From: Vitrella brassicaformis
Taxonomy: Eukaryota; Sar; Vitrellaceae
Assembly (NCBI GenBank): GCA_001179505.1
Contig: CDMY01000553.1
Location: 41,235 to 105,234 of the forward strand
Length of the DNA: 64,000 nt
Reading direction: 5' to 3'
Positions 43,617-55,537 of this stretch are shown here, piece by piece. The notes under the pieces are model-generated. The model was given only the letters and a program-made list of their open reading frames with translations, had not been told where the DNA came from and made no database searches. Made by a program: the position numbers and the translations under genes. Position 1 is the first letter of the stretch. The number at the start of each line of letters is the position of its first letter.

Positions 43617-46600
43617 CTATAGCACGGGACGGACAGGCATGCGGGCATTTTAAGCATGTCTGAGTCTGTCTGTCGTTGTGAGGGAGTCAGGGAGGGAGGG
43701 AGGGGGTGGGGGTGGGGCTGGTGCGGGTGGTCAATCAGTGGTGTATATAGCCGACCGAGACATGGTGTGGTGTGGTGTGGTGTGTACTAGCGAAGGTGTA
43801 AGGGAGGATGGCTGGATGGCTGTTTGTTTGTCTGTTTGTGGTGTGTGCATAACAAACATACGCACACACACACACACACACACATTCTCGGAGCGCGGTA
43901 GCTTGTGTGTCTCTGTGTGTGTGTATGTCTGTTTGTCGGTTGGTGGGTCCTGTATGCCTATGATTGATCGATCTATTGCGGCCTGAGGAGCGTCGTGCTG
44001 TGTTGTGTGGACCGATGTCGATTTTTCCGAGACGTATCTACTTGCTTGCTGGCTTGCTTGCTTATTATACTGCCTGAATGCATGTGTATGGCTGATATAT
44101 GCGATGCGTCCATATCTATCTATCCATCCACATGATGTGTCCGTCCATCTTGGTGTGTGCTGTGCAATGTCGTGCCTGCTCGCCTTGCTCTTGGTAGCCA
44201 GCCCCACTTGGCGTGCTGCTCAGGTCTCACAGGTAAAAGCTCTTCCACCACTCACTCTCTCTCTCTCTCTGTCTCTCTCTCTCTCGGTGTCGGCCCTTGC
44301 TCACTCTCTCCCTCTCGGTGTCGTGCTGGTCTCTCGGCCGTTTGTCGTTGGCTCTAGGGCGTGGCGTGTGCGCGTGGTGTTCGTGTGCTTGCTGGCGCAG
44401 TGGATGGACCTCTGTTTTGCTCTTCGGAGGACTTTTGTTGCATTCATGAGACTCAATCGCTTGCTCACTCACTAACTCACTCACTCACCCACTAACTCAC
44501 TCACTGACTCACTGACGCACTGGTGCATCCATTCACTCACCATTATTCAACCGATTTACTGGATCGGCTCGGTCTTTGGTAGCTATAGCTTGCCCGACAC
44601 ACACGCGATCTGACACACACACATACACACAGACAGACAGACAGACAGACAACCTGGCTGGCTAATGCTTGTACCAATTGAGAGAGGCACACAGACAGAC
44701 AGGGAGGGAGGGCGGCAGACCGGCATAGCTGCAACTTGAGGGAGAGCGAGCAGACTGGAGATTGGTTAGGTAGGTAGGTACATGCATTGTTATGTGCAGA
44801 AGCCACCCATGTATGTACCTCTGACGTACATACGTATTGTGTACGCGTGCATGTGTGTGCGTGTGTGTGTGTGTTGCCGTTGCGCTGCGTTTTGTAAGTG
44901 CGCCATCTCATGCTGTGGTGCCGTGTCGTCTCATGCTGTACGTGCCCATGCCGTGCCACCCACCACCCGCCCACCCATTGGTGTCCTGTGTGTGTGTGCT
45001 GGTGTGTTTTGTGGTTCTTTTGCAGTCAATGTTTGTCCGTCTTTCTCTCTCTCTCTCTCTCTCTGCATATGTGTGTGTGTGTGTGTGTGTACAGCTAGCT
45101 AATGTGACCTGCATGCGCCCGCTTGTGTGTGTTGTGCGGGCTCAGCAAGCGACAGCCAGGACACAATGATGGTGGTGGTGGTGGTAGTGAATGGAGGACA
45201 GGGCAACCTGGTATGTAAGGAGACTCACTCACTCATGGACAGACAGACAGACAGACAGACGGCACGAGTAGAAACGTCGATTGGTCGCCTACACACACGC
45301 ACCGACATCCGTATTGTGACAAGCGCCTCGTGCTACGTCCATCCATGGCCTGGTTGTTCTGTTTGCGCACATTGAGCTGGAAATTTGCCGTCTGCTCGGC
45401 TGAATCTGCGGCTCGGTGTGGCTGAGAGAATACACAGGTCATGAATGATGACATACACGACACGACGAGGCGAGTATAACTGACTGACTGACTGACTGAC
45501 TATCTGTCTGGGGGGAGCTTTCCCTCGAGAAGCCGGGCGTTTCGTGTCTGTGAAATCTGGGTGTGCAGCGGGGCGGATAACACCAAGGGCAGCAGCGAGC
45601 ACCTGTTTGTCCGTTGTGTTCTCCATCTGCGGCGCACCCAGACATCTGCAGACAGAGACTGCCTGGCACATGGTGCGAGTGCGTATGGGTGCACATATAT
45701 ATACGGGCCTTCCACAACAATGGCCGTGGTAGCCTGACTGACTGACTGACTGACTGTTTTTGTGTGTGGATGGAAGATGGAGTGTTGTGGCTGTTGCGTG
45801 CCTGTCTGTGTGTCTGTCGATCTCTCTACGGACGATACTTTATTGGTCTGGATGGCTGGCTGGCTAGGTGCTTGGTTGGGTGGTTGGGTGGATGCTGGTG
45901 CCCGCATGTGGGCTGTTTGTGGACGGTGTGCTGAGGTGTGGTGTCGTGTGCTATGGTGTGCATTCATCTATCTACCTATCCATCGCCTGTTGCTTCCCTA
46001 CTTGCTCTCTCTGTGTCCCTGCATCTCATCTGTCTTGTGTGTGTGTGTGTAGGTAGGTAGGGTTTATGAGCCTATATTGGTCTGTCCGTGCGTGTGTCAG
46101 GTTGATTGGTTGATTGCATTGGATTGGATTGCATCCGGGGGAAGGATGATCGATATCGATGTGTACACATAGATGCGTACATACATGCATACATACATAC
46201 ATAATGCATACCTGCATATACACACTGACTAATGTATACGTATACGTGGTGTGCATGTCACTGCCTGCCTGCCTGCCTACTGCTAGCGGCGCAGATCAGA
46301 TCATGCGATGCGATCGATGGCGCCTGTTTTTGAGACTACACTGGCTCACTCACTCACTCACTTACACACTGACTCCCGCAACGAATGCGACGAATGCGAT
46401 CGATGCTTTGATAACGATGTGACCCGAAGACACACACACACACACACACGATCGCGATCGGTCCCCCAGAACATCCATGTATCTGTCTCCCCGCCTTCCG
46501 GTGCGTCTTATCTGTTCACGCGTGTGTGTCCATGTGTGTGTGTGTGTGTGTGTGCGTTGCGGCGCTGGGCTGGCTTGCTGGTGGCCGGCTCGGTGGCGCT

Positions 46601-47196
46601 GCTGTGAATTAAGTCATGGTGTGCTTGGGGTCTGCCTGCCTCTGTGCGCGTGTGTATGTGTGTGTGTGCGTGTGCATAGATACATGATACATCTGTGGTC
46701 CGCCTCGCCTCGCCTTCAGGCGTGTGCAGAGCGCATTACTGAGCTTGTCCATCCACCGACCGGCCGACCGCATCATGCACGCAATCACATTGGTTGTTGT
46801 TTGCTCCCGTATGGCTCACTCACTCAGTGCCTGCCTGCCTGCCTGTGTGCATGTCCTGTGCCGTGTCTCTCTGTGTGTCTGTGTGTGTACAGAAGGTCGT
46901 CTTCACACATTGTGCGATGTACCGTGACCACTCACTCTTCCTGGCTGTCTGTCTGCGTGTCGTTGACATCTCTTCTAGTGCATGCAATGCATGGATGGAT
47001 GGATGCTGCTGCTGCTGCTCATCTGTATGATGCCACGGACAGGACACACACACACAGCGGTGTCCATCCATCACTCTAAACCATCGTTCGATCGCTGTGA
47101 CAGTCACGATTCGCGAGCTTACAATTCGACCTGAGAACGAAAAAGAAACGAGCGACAGAAGAAGAGAGAACGTCCAACGTGCGGAACGAGAACGGC
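43617..47196. other. 3.6 kb gene-poor region with microsatellites
   Basis: No gene seen. Contains (CA)n at about 43862-43883, (CT)n at 44246-44284, GACA runs near 44632-44650, (ACTG)n at about 45478-45501 and again near 45735-45757, and ATACATACATAC near 46181-46203. The perfect 12-base palindrome CGATCGCGATCG is at 46449-46460. Confidence 0.6.
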
Positions 47197-48576
47197 ATGG
47201 CATCATCGCCACCTCCCCCATCTCCCCTCGACGGCGGGATCTACACCGAATACCACCAAGCCCCACCATCGGGTGGTCAGGAGTCCCCCCGCATCCGTGA
47301 GCTGGAGGCCCGCAACAACGTGCTGCAGCAGACCATCGCCTACCTCGAACAAGCACTCGCGAAGTCCGAGTCATCCGTGGAAGAAACCATCAGTCGCCTT
47401 CAAAAAACACAGGTGTGAGAAACACACAGAGGGGGTGACGCAATTCTCATGTGTTTGGTCGGCCCACGCACAGGAAGAACTCCAGAGCCCATCGGCGTTG
47501 CCCGCTCTGCCAACCATCAACGAAGACGAGCACGCCCGAACTGCTGAAGGCGACAGAGGAAGAGGGCCCTTGCCGACCCTCCAACTTGCTACAGACGGGC
47601 TCCTGGCGCACATCCGTGATCTCCAGCGGGCCCTCGAGAGCTCTGAGAGCATCTGTGAAAGCCAGGCGGCCACCATATATCAGCTGCGGCAGGAAAACAC
47701 CATGCTACGCAACCGTCGAAGTACACAAGTGCGCAAAGAGGAAGGCAGGAGATAAGATGAGGAGGCATGGCGATATTCATTACATTGTCTTCTGGTCTGC
47801 GTGGGCAGGAGGGATCAGGTCCCGTCGGCCAGCTGGGACCAAGAGAGGAGGGCGATAATGCTATGTCAGCTGAGAGAGCGGGCCGGTCATTGGAGCGTAG
47901 GCGCTCCTCTCGTCGCCTGCCGATGGCCAAAGAGATGGGCGTCCTGCAGTCCCCCCTGGACGAGTCCCCAGCGCCATCATCTCGGCATGCCATCGCCACA
48001 CACACAGCACAGCCCCCTCAGCCAGCTTTCACGATTCCGCGAGATTCCTACCATACGGTGACGCCACCCGTCACCAGGACCGTCATGCCGCCCGCACAGC
48101 CGATGAGCGCGGCGCCAACGCAGACACAGGTGGGACAGGCAAGGATGAGAACGACATGTCTTTTGCTGTTTGTCTCACTCTGCGAGTCATGCAGGCCGTG
48201 TCTCGCATCATCCTATTGCCGCGGCCGATGCTGGCTCGGTCAGCTCTGATGCCCCGATATGCCGTCCGCCAGCAGGGCGACCGTCCCGCTGTTTTTGTTG
48301 CGCGAAGCAACATTCATCCAGTGCAGCGACTGGCCAACTGGCCGCCCACCGTCATCCATCCAAATCACAGAGCACTCATCGACCAGTGCAGCAATCCGAG
48401 GGGGCCAATGCAGCGACTGATGCGAAGAGCACCCGGTGAGCTTAAGGAGGATAAAGAGGATAAATATGGCCGTGGTTGTGCTCGTTTGTGTGTTGCTGTT
48501 TTTTCCCAGGGAACAAAAAGAGCTGCTGAAGACATTCATTGGGTCAGGGACGGCTGCTCGTCCTGTTCACTCTTGA
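47197..48576 (+). CDS. Short coiled-coil protein of unknown function
   Basis: Five exons inferred. The start MASSPPPPSPLDGGIYTEYH leads to a coiled coil, IRELEARNNVLQQTIAYLEQ then ALAKSESSVEETISRLQKTQ. A second follows, LLAHIRDLQRALESSESICE then SQAATIYQLRQENTMLRNRR. After these come a basic/Ser/Pro-rich linker (SLERRRSSRRLP), then a Ser-rich exon (about 48194-48434), and a last exon giving EQKELLKTFIGSGTAARPVH and a stop at 48574-48576. The frame of the fourth exon is not certain because two frames stay open. Heptads with Leu at a/d positions suggest self-association. No family recognised. Confidence 0.6.
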
Positions 48577-49067
48577 GTGCGCCACCCAGGACGTCAGGCG
48601 ACACCTTGGATGTGACACAAGCGGCGAGCATGAGGCCAGCCAAAGGGGGGAGGGAGAGGGAGCGAGAGGGCGAGGGCGAGGTCAGCATCCTTCCTATGGC
48701 AATAAGGAAGACATCAGTGGAGAGGCGTCTGGACCAGCAGAGAGGATCCTCAGAGGATCTCCTTTGTTTACTGCTGACTTACTGAGGAGTAAGCCACTGC
48801 TTAACGCTAGGTTTGCGGAAGACATGAGCGTGCGCGTCAGACATTGAAACAATATGTAATGGTGTTGCTTGAATATTCAGCCTTCTCCGAAATGAAAGTG
48901 TTTCTCGCTTGTGTCACGCAAGTATGCCGTCCGTCTCGTACACACATGCATGTATACGCATGTATGTGTGAGGATTGAATCACGGTATGGGTGGATGGAT
49001 CGCATATATGGCAAACGCAAAAGGACCCGATTCCCCCGGCCTTGCCCTCCCACCGACTGTCTATCAT
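48577..49067. other. Intergenic between convergent genes, no gene seen
   Basis: 490 bases, AT-richer than the neighbouring coding sequence, probably 3'-UTRs of the coiled-coil gene and the phosphatase. Confidence 0.55.
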
Positions 49068-49499
49068 TCACTGCTCGGTGCGGCGGTTTCTGGCTTTGGA
49101 CAACAGGAGCTTGTTGTGACCCCGTTTGGCCAAGAATGAGGTTTCCATCGGCTCAGCCTCGCCCTCATGCCAAGGGGATGTGACCAGCGACTCGTGGCAC
49201 ACGGGGAAATGTGGCTGGTAGCAGTTGGTGAAGTCGTGGTGGGCTGGGTCGAAAGAAGAGTGGTTGTATTCCTGCCACTTTGCCACCAACTCCTTGCCAA
49301 TGGGGCACCGAACGTCGCTTATCTTGTCTGCATTGACTCACCCACCCACACAACCACACAGGCGCATGGCGAAGACATATGCCACCTCCCCACTACCACA
49401 CACACACACCTGTGAGCAGGCCGAGCAGGCCATAGTGTAGTTCCGCTATGGTGCTGAAGAGCATACCGTCCTGAGCGAATGACACACACAGACGCGCAA

Positions 49500-49532
<33 letters not shown>

Positions 49533-50641
49533 ATATGGTGAGGTGGCCGGCCACTTGGATGTTGTTCGGCCTCTCTCAATGACCGCGGCAGCCCACCAGG
49601 CTCATGGCGGACTCAACCTGCCCCTTGAACTTTTTGATGGGAAAGTAGTTGGGGGGCTGGCAACGGCCGTACTTCTTGCTGCAGATAAAGAGACACGGTA
49701 CACATACACTCGCACCAGCCACTGTTTGGTGATTTGATCTGATCTTCAGACTAACTTGTCGTCCAGAAGGATGGCGTGAGAGACGTCTCCTCTGGTGGGC
49801 AGCCCGGGGTAGCCGACGTCCTTCTGCTTGGAGGGTGTCGCCTTCTTAGTGTCTCTGTAGAACCTGCACACAATACATACACGCACGTTCACGCGTGCGT
49901 GGGTGGACGGATGGATGCGTTGGTGTTGTGGATGGAGAAAGCCGAATCCCTCTCCTCCATCCGTGTCTTGTCACAGATGCAAATACATACGCACGTACCG
50001 GTCCAGGAATAGTCTCTCGCCAGCCAGCTCCTCGATTTTGTCGACGGCGGGATCAGCGTGCTGCATTCATTGGAGGCAAGGGAGGCACGAGAATAGATGA
50101 TGCGTCTGTCGTACAAACATAGATCTACTTCTCACCACGGGCATTGCGGCGGTCCAGATGTACATTTTTACGCCCAGGCTCTTCACTTTCTTCAAGAAGG
50201 GCACCACATGATGGCGGAGGAGGGTGTGGCGGTCCTCGTCCGCATAATAGGGATGGGGGAAGTGCAAGATCCCGCCCTCAATCCTCTCATTGGAGTCATC
50301 TCGGGCGTAGATGAGGGTTTCGTCAACTGCACCGTCGCACCACACCACATCATATGGATGGAGCAGACGAAGATATGGCCGCCATCTCAGCCCTGCTCTT
50401 ACCGTCGACGTACATCGTCAGGCCTGCAGACAAAGACCGACCCACACGGAATGCATCAAATATGTCGCTATCTGTCGGTGCAGTGGGCAGATCTGCCGTG
50501 CGGTGGCCACCCACCTTCGGTTGTGGTGGCATTGGTAGTGTGGGCATGAACGGATCTGACGGCATCGGATGGCTTGGCGTCGAATGGCTTGGCGGAGAGG
50601 CAAACGAGGAGGAGAGAAAGGAGGGAGATGAAACGAAACAT
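49068..50641 (-). CDS. FCP1/SCP-type HAD phosphatase with N-terminal signal peptide
   Basis: Exons join in phase from ATG 50641. MFRFISLLSLLLVCLSAKPF is a clear signal peptide. An intron of about 44 bases near 50500 must be removed to continue as DSDIFDAFRVGRSLS. The next exons give GLTMYVD and VDETLIYARDDS, so the HAD catalytic motif D-x-D-x-T is intact as YVDVDETLIYA with the codon split by an intron. Further: HHVVPFLKKVKSLGVKMYIW then TAAMPV (motif II, T/S-A), ADPAVDKIEELAGERLFLDR, FYRDTKKATPSKQKDVGYPG, HAILLDDK (motif III/IV), and a C-terminal part ending NKLLLSKARNRRTEQ. FCP1/SCP/NLI-interacting phosphatases remove phosphate from Ser in nuclear or ER-membrane proteins; a secreted or endomembrane/plastid-bound member is unusual. 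The substrate is unknown. Confidence 0.85.
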
Positions 50642-51048
50642 GATGCTGATGAAGGATGGATGGATGGATGGATTGGGGAGGAACGGGAACCGGGTGAGGG
50701 AAAAGCCTTTGGCGCGCACGCGCTTGTATCTTCTTTGTATCCATCTTTGTATCTTCTTTGGCCAGGAAAAGAAGGGAGAAAGGAGAGGAGGCAAGACAAA
50801 GACGCAATGATAAAAGACAAAGGATGGGAGGAGGGGCGTGTGTACGTTGAGTCTTTTTGTGAACGAGTCTTTGTGTCTTGTGCAATGAATACCGACATGG
50901 AATGGATGGATGGATAAATGGATGGATAAATGGATGGGTGGGTGCGTGGTTGGGCGACTTGTCGGTCGTTTCGATGGGAAATGGAGGGGCGGTCATTCCG
51001 TTTACAAACTAATCGGCACCTGCCAGCACCAATTGCATCTCAACGCAT
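50642..51048. promoter_or_regulatory. Divergent intergenic region, phosphatase / unknown gene
   Basis: About 400 bases with GGAT runs (50658-50671, 50902-50935) and two copies of TTGTATC(C/T)TCTTTG-like sequence at 50727-50760. Must hold both promoters. Confidence 0.4.
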
Positions 51049-53859
51049 ATGGGGCGTGCGCAGGGGGACGCCGAGCGCATCCTTGTTGTTCTCGGCCAAT
51101 TGAGGGGTCTCGCACAGACGGTTGGTGACGATGCCACGGCAGCCGTCCAGAGGAAGGGCAGAATCGGACGCGAGAAAGCCGAGGAGTGCTGGGAACGAGT
51201 GCTGGCCGCCGGCAAGGATGTGCACCAGATGGCCAAAGCGGTGGACGCCTTCGAAAAGTCGATGGCGCTGGGCCTCATGGGCAAGCCGCTGCCGTCAGAC
51301 AAGAGCCTGCTCATCGCAGAGGAGACCCGACGGCCGGTGAGAATGGGAGAGATTCGTATGCCCACTGTACAAACCTGTTTGGAGCTGCTTCACGGCAGGT
51401 GATGGTCTCAAGCTCACGTGGTGGTGCCAGGAACAAGCGTGCGGCTGATGGTGATGTGGCGGACCACGATGTGGCCGAGATGGCAGTGCGCAAACACAAC
51501 AAAAAGGGTGAGAGCGTGCGCGGCCAGACAGTCCGGCAGGCAGCCATCGTTGTTGTGCATGTTCCCGTCCGCTTGTGACAGGTAGTGATAAGGGAGGTAC
51601 CAGTGGCAGCTCGATGGCCTGCGACGAGCCTGCCGATGTACACATGAGCCCAACTGACGGTATGCCCAGAACACGCCTCTGACACGTACAAGATGTGTGT
51701 GCGGATCCTTGGAATGCATTGCAATGGATATATGTGTGTGTGTCACTTTGCCAGGTGGAGGTGTGTTGGATGAGTATCCGCCCGTGGGAGCAGTAGCGCA
51801 TTTGCGTGAAGTGTGGGAGAAGAGGGACCACCAGTACTGCAAGCCGCCCTCTGTACACGACCTCCGACTCCAAGGAAAGCTCTCGCCAGGTCAATCAGGG
51901 AAAGGGTGAAAAGAGTGAAGGGAAGAACCATGCAATCAATGCACACAAATGAGCTGTCTTCCATTCATGTGTGTGTGTATGCACTGTGCAGCTGCCGTAG
52001 AGAAGAAGTTGTCGTCCGTGCCCCTCCCCCTCTGCCCCTCCGGCCCCCACACACCCCACTTCGGCCGCTATCCACACCCACCCCACAGCCGCAAGGCATC
52101 GCAGCAGCAGCAGCAGCAGCAGCAACACGGGCATGACGCTCAGGGCGGTGGGGGTGTTGGTGGTGATGGAATGGACGGACACGTCATTCTGCGGGGCATG
52201 AAACAGCTGGGGCAGCAAGAGGGTGAGAACAATGCGGGCTTCAGGGAGGGAAGGAGGGTACACATCTTCTTTGTGTGCTTTGTATGTCACACGTGCAGGT
52301 GTGTCTCCTGATGGTGATGCTAAGGCGCTGTTGTTCCGTGTGGGAAGAGGTGACATGTATCAGTTCAACGGCCGCGTGACACCATCTGCGCCGCAGCGTG
52401 TGCGTGTGCCGCAGCTGCAGCTCGGCATGAATGGGGGGGCCGTCAAGGGTACGCATACACACCGCAATGCACCCACACACACACACAAGGAGGCCATGGA
52501 TGGATGGATGGATGTGTGTGGCATGATCCATCAGGTTTGGGTCAGTTGATAGGCGTATCGCGTCAGTGTGTGAGGGCAGAGGAGGACATGTACGACGAGG
52601 TGGTGGTGCACGACGATGAGGACGAGATCTACGCCAGACCGTACGATAGCGAAATACTCGACCTCGACCAGCAACACGACAACAATACCAACAACAATAA
52701 GGTCAGTTCTCTCTCCCTACAGCCTCCACTTCACACCCACCCATGCCCACAGACATGTCTCTCTCCCTCCACCTCTCTCTCCCTCCACAGGCCAGCGATG
52801 CCCCCTGCTTCAGCCCGCGTGTGATGGACAACAACAGCATTCATTCGTCCTCCCCGCCCCCTTGCCAGCAGGCCGCGTCGAGCGTCATGACGTCCCCCCG
52901 GTCGCCCCGCTGCAAGCGCAACATGAAGCCCATAGGCCCCAAGCGAGAGGAGGACCAATACGAGGTCACCGACAATGAAGGGTGGGCGGGGTGGAGTGGG
53001 TCGCCACACCGCATGAGGGACTGGGAGGTGTGCTGATGGTGTGCTGTGTCTTGGCATGGCTCCCATACACACAGGCAGCGCTGGGAGCGCCTTGACGAGA
53101 AGGAGTCGGAGCCACCCAAATACGTCCCACGGTGGTAGGCGCAATGGCTGAGGGTGGTTTTGGTACAAAATGCGAGCAGGCACGGTGTCTGTGTGTGGTC
53201 AGGGCTGTGAAGGGCAAGTGGAGAGTGTCTGCGTTGTCTCAGCTAGATTGGGACCCCGACTCCATTTTCGGGATCGGACTGCCACGCATCAACCTCAGAG
53301 GTCAGCCACAGACAAACACCAGATAATTGTCTCCACCCATTCTTGTCCCTCTCTCTCTCTCTCTCTCTCTCTGTCTGTCCCCCAGCCATGTTTTCGAGTC
53401 ACGAGGAGCTGTTCAAGAGCCTGCTGCGTGAGCACCCTGCCGACCGCCCCAGACGCTCATCTGCCGTGTGGATCGGCATGGACAAGTACAATGCACTCAC
53501 ACACACACACACACACACACAATGCAGAGATCGGCAGTACGTTGTTGGGCTGTGTGCCATCCATCGTGTCTCTCTCTCCTCCGTCTGACTGGTGTGACTG
53601 TGTCTGTCAGGTTAACCATTGATGAGGTGCGTTGCTACCGCGAGCGGACGCGGCACGTCAAGGACATGTCGCACCTCGTGCAGGGGGGAGACCTACCGGT
53701 GCGCATGTGCACACAGAGAGAGAGAGAGATAAACAGGGGACGTTCATGTGTGCGGTGTTGTCGGTGGTGTCCATCCAGTCTGTGGCTGAGGGTCCGTCTG
53801 GTGGTGGGCTGGGCGGCAATGGTGTGTCTGCGGCCGTGGCTGTGGGACACCGCGGGTAG
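51049..53859 (+). CDS. Multi-exon protein of unknown function
   Basis: About eleven exons join in phase. Exon 1 from ATG 51049 gives a helical N-terminus (MGRAQGDAERILVVLGQLRG and KAEECWERVLAAGKDVHQMA). Then a basic patch (GGARNKRAADGD), a YPPVGAVAHLREVWEKRDHQ stretch, a Pro/His/Gln-rich linker (QQQQQQQQHGHD), LLFRVGRGDMYQFNGRV, an acidic stretch (YDEVVVHDDEDEIYARPYDS), SPRSPRCKRNMKPIGPKRE, and a more folded end: LSQLDWDPDSIFGIGLPRIN, AMFSSHEELFKSLLREHPAD, LTIDEVRCYRERTRHVKDMS. It ends in a Gly-rich tail at 53859. An apparent stop after YVPRW near 53138 is removed if the GTGGTAGG donor is used, which keeps phase (YVPR-AVKGKW). No domain recognised; probably a regulatory or cytoskeletal protein. 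Confidence 0.65.
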
Positions 53860-55052
53860 CCAGGTCTGGGGCTGGCGGTTTGAGTAAGTGGGTGGATAAG
53901 TGGGGGAGAGGGAGAGGGATTGCTTATGTGTACCTTAATGGACGGATGGATGGATGGACCATCCTCTCTTTGATGAGAGACATTGATTCACTGTGTGTCG
54001 TCAAAACTCTTTTTGATACGCCGATCCGTTCAAACTGGCAGTCCGCAGCTCCCATTGCATGCACTTGTATGCGTATCGGCCATTGGGACTAAAGAACACC
54101 ATCTTCACTAGCCAGAGACAAACGTCACGCATCTGTGCGAGGCAAAAACGGTGCGTACAAAGGGATCAAACATGGGATGGATTGGGGAGAAAAAGGCCCG
54201 GCCAGGTGAGACAAGGCGACACAAATGAGCGCGACAGCCAAGGGAGAGGAATGATTAGGCAACCAGCTTAGCTTGTTGGAAAAATGATCCACACAGGCGA
54301 GGAACGACCGACGACAGCACTCGCACTCGGGCCGCTTGTCGACAAAAGAAACGAGTGGATACGATAACGATACACGTCACTCAGGGGGATGGATGGATGG
54401 ATGGAAAACACTTACGCAGAGGAGCTAGCCATGTGTTGCCCTCCATCATCACCCATGCGACAGACACCTCGGATCTCATGAATGCTCCAGCAGTGAGTGA
54501 ACTGAGCGCCGTGGTGCCACACCGGCGAGGACGGCCGGCAATCAACCACACGACGCGCAGCAAGAAGATACATTAGCGAGTCGATACCGTGGATGCGGTC
54601 TACACATGTTCTTATGCAAACAAAGGCGACGTGAGTGATGGTTCTCGTCTTTTCCCGTCTGCTCTTGGAGCGGCCCTCCAGGCTCACTTCATCTGACTCA
54701 GCCCGGCAGACAGAGAGAGAGCCGTGGAAAAGCCGCAGTGTAAGCAGGCGCAAGAAAGACAGAGGGACGTCATTCACCAAAGACGGATAGCACACGCACA
54801 CAGCGAAAAACGGAAGGTTCCATACATTGATTCACAAACATGGAGGGGACCACCCCGAGCAGTCAGACCCCTGCATCATCATCCATCCACACTTACACAC
54901 ACTGCACCCCGCTTACACATGCAATGCAATGCACGTCCACCCACCGCCCTCAGCATTGCTTGCTTGCTCAGGCAGGCAAAACATCCCAGTCAACACCTAG
55001 GCAAGGCCCCATCAATCCCTCCCCCCTCTCTCTCTCTCCCTCTACGGCCAGC
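53860..55052. other. Intergenic, no gene seen
   Basis: 1.2 kb between convergent genes. Open frames are short and overlap simple GGAT repeats; no domain or splice pattern found. Confidence 0.55.
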
Positions 55053-55500
55053 CTACCACTCATCACCGCCACTGCCCGGCTCCCACTCGCCATCATCGGC
55101 GTCACCACCATCGGCCTCAGGCCCATCAGCAGCCTCATCCTGCCCGCCCTCTCCCACTTCGTCGCTCTCGTCCCCCTCTCCGCCATCCCCACCATTCTCG
55201 TCATTCTCATTGCTGCCGCTCTCCCCCTCTTCCATGGAGTCAGATGAGGCCTCCGCCTCTTCTTGCTGTTGCTGCTGCTCAGTTCGGTCTTGGATGCGCA
55301 GCGAGCGGCGAGGCGGGCTGCACACAGACAGACAGACAGACAGACAGACAGGTGAACCACAACAGGATGGGTGGGTGGATGGATGTGGCCCGGTGTGTGT
55401 CCGTCCATACGTTGGCATATCGCGACGTGCCATCAGACGAGTGAAGAGATTACCACCGCGCCCAAGACTGCATCACAATAGAACGACCCACAAACACACA

Positions 55501-55537
<37 letters not shown>

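Noticed and set aside
53632-53887. Alternative ending (WDTAGSQVWGWRFE) of the 51.0-53.9 kb gene
   Set aside because: The frame does not follow from the preceding exon; the in-phase frame ends at 53859 with a Gly-rich tail.
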